Of a stretch of DNA of 64,000 nucleotides, positions 63,581 through 64,000 are shown in pieces. The notes under the pieces were generated by a model that searched no databases, was not told the origin of the DNA, and saw only the letters and a program-made list of their open reading frames with translations. The stretch is from Toxorhynchites rutilus septentrionalis (taxonomy: Eukaryota; Arthropoda; Insecta; Diptera; Culicidae). The stretch is from the NCBI RefSeq assembly GCF_029784135.1, contig NC_073746.1:112528035-112592034 (forward strand), given 5' to 3'. A program made the translations under genes and the position numbers. Positions within the stretch are counted from its first letter, which is position 1, and every line of letters begins with the position of its first letter.

Positions 63581-64000
63581 TACATTTTTCCACACAGACG
63601 CCATCGGTAATACAGACTGATGATGAAAATATGCTTTGTGCGTTCGCTAAAGCTGACACTTAATTATCGATCGCTATACGCCCTTCGTTAGGCAACAGGC
63701 TGCACTCGATGTTCCCTTTTCATATGCTATCACGCTTGCTGAATAGCATACGGAAGGAAAGAAAATTGATTGGAATGATGATCCCTTCCGAACCTGCCCA
63801 ATCAATCTATTCACATGATATTTTATTAACCCGTAATACTCCCTTTTACGTTTGTTGCTTCATGCCGCTGAATAATGGGATGTCAGTTTGAACCAACAAT
63901 GTCGTTCATTCTCCGCTTAGCACTCGTTTATATGCCCCCTCAAAGCAGCGTAGGAAAATTTCAACTTTTGTCCCATAGATACAGGCGCGTTTATGTGTGG
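63581..64000. other. No supported gene
   Basis: A 60-codon frame at 63709-63891 has no known motif. No terminal repeats. Confidence 0.4.

Overview
This window looks like intergenic or heterochromatin-like DNA from an insect, most likely a culicine mosquito of the Aedes type. The evidence is an AT-rich background, a very high density of nested transposable elements, mariner/ITm elements including the DD37E family first described in mosquitoes, a BEL/Pao retrotransposon, CR1-, Jockey- and RNase H-bearing LINEs, and many TA-flanked MITEs. The species call is inference from element content. I found no host protein-coding gene, rRNA or tRNA that I can defend. All recognisable coding sequence belongs to mobile elements, and almost every copy is broken.

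Layout. 0-6 kb: a pogo-like MITE, a CT microsatellite, unrecognised host-like sequence with a GC-richer patch at 3.1-3.6 kb, and the 5' piece of a LINE ORF1. 6-12.3 kb: a mariner relic, a hAT-like MITE with another MITE nested in it, a foldback element with 0.4-0.5 kb arms (8.1-9.8 kb), an inverted-repeat element carrying a 444 bp solo LTR (10.8-12.0 kb), and a TTAA-flanked MITE. 12.3-28.6 kb is the most unusual part. A large repeat family that I call 'Y' occurs three times (12346-13708, 14294-17647, and inverted at 24224-27676). It has fixed termini, a CRE-like palindrome at one end, an arthropod-style TATA/Inr core promoter, an internal ~198 bp tandem array organised into ~1.1 kb higher-order repeats, and a small ORF-like block. 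Y3 is inserted in the 5' LTR of a BEL/Pao element (19682-27779, TSD GGTAT). That element is itself inserted in a ~125 bp tandem-repeat array.

28.6-36 kb: mariner pieces, an ITmD37E element (30298-31595), a LINE 3' end and a DD41D (rosa-like) transposon. 36-37 kb: Helitron Rep fragments. 37.9-42.6 kb: an RNase H-bearing LINE split by a second rosa-like copy, which is split in turn by a 1392 bp solo LTR. 42.6-52.3 kb: unrecognised sequence, Jockey and RNase H-LINE 3' ends, a tRNA-derived SINE candidate and two mariners. 52.4-58.7 kb: a second ITmD37E copy interrupted by a nearly intact full-length 5.0 kb CR1 LINE. 59.2-64 kb: a transposase C-terminal relic, a 2.1 kb pogo/Tigger element with its TIRs, and a related 175 bp MITE.

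The elements do not form a pathway. Their relations are of insertion order and possible trans-mobilisation: both rosa-like copies lack the same catalytic segment, and several pogo-type MITEs could have used pogo transposases. The insertion orders given below rest on target-site duplications or interrupted reading frames that can be read directly.
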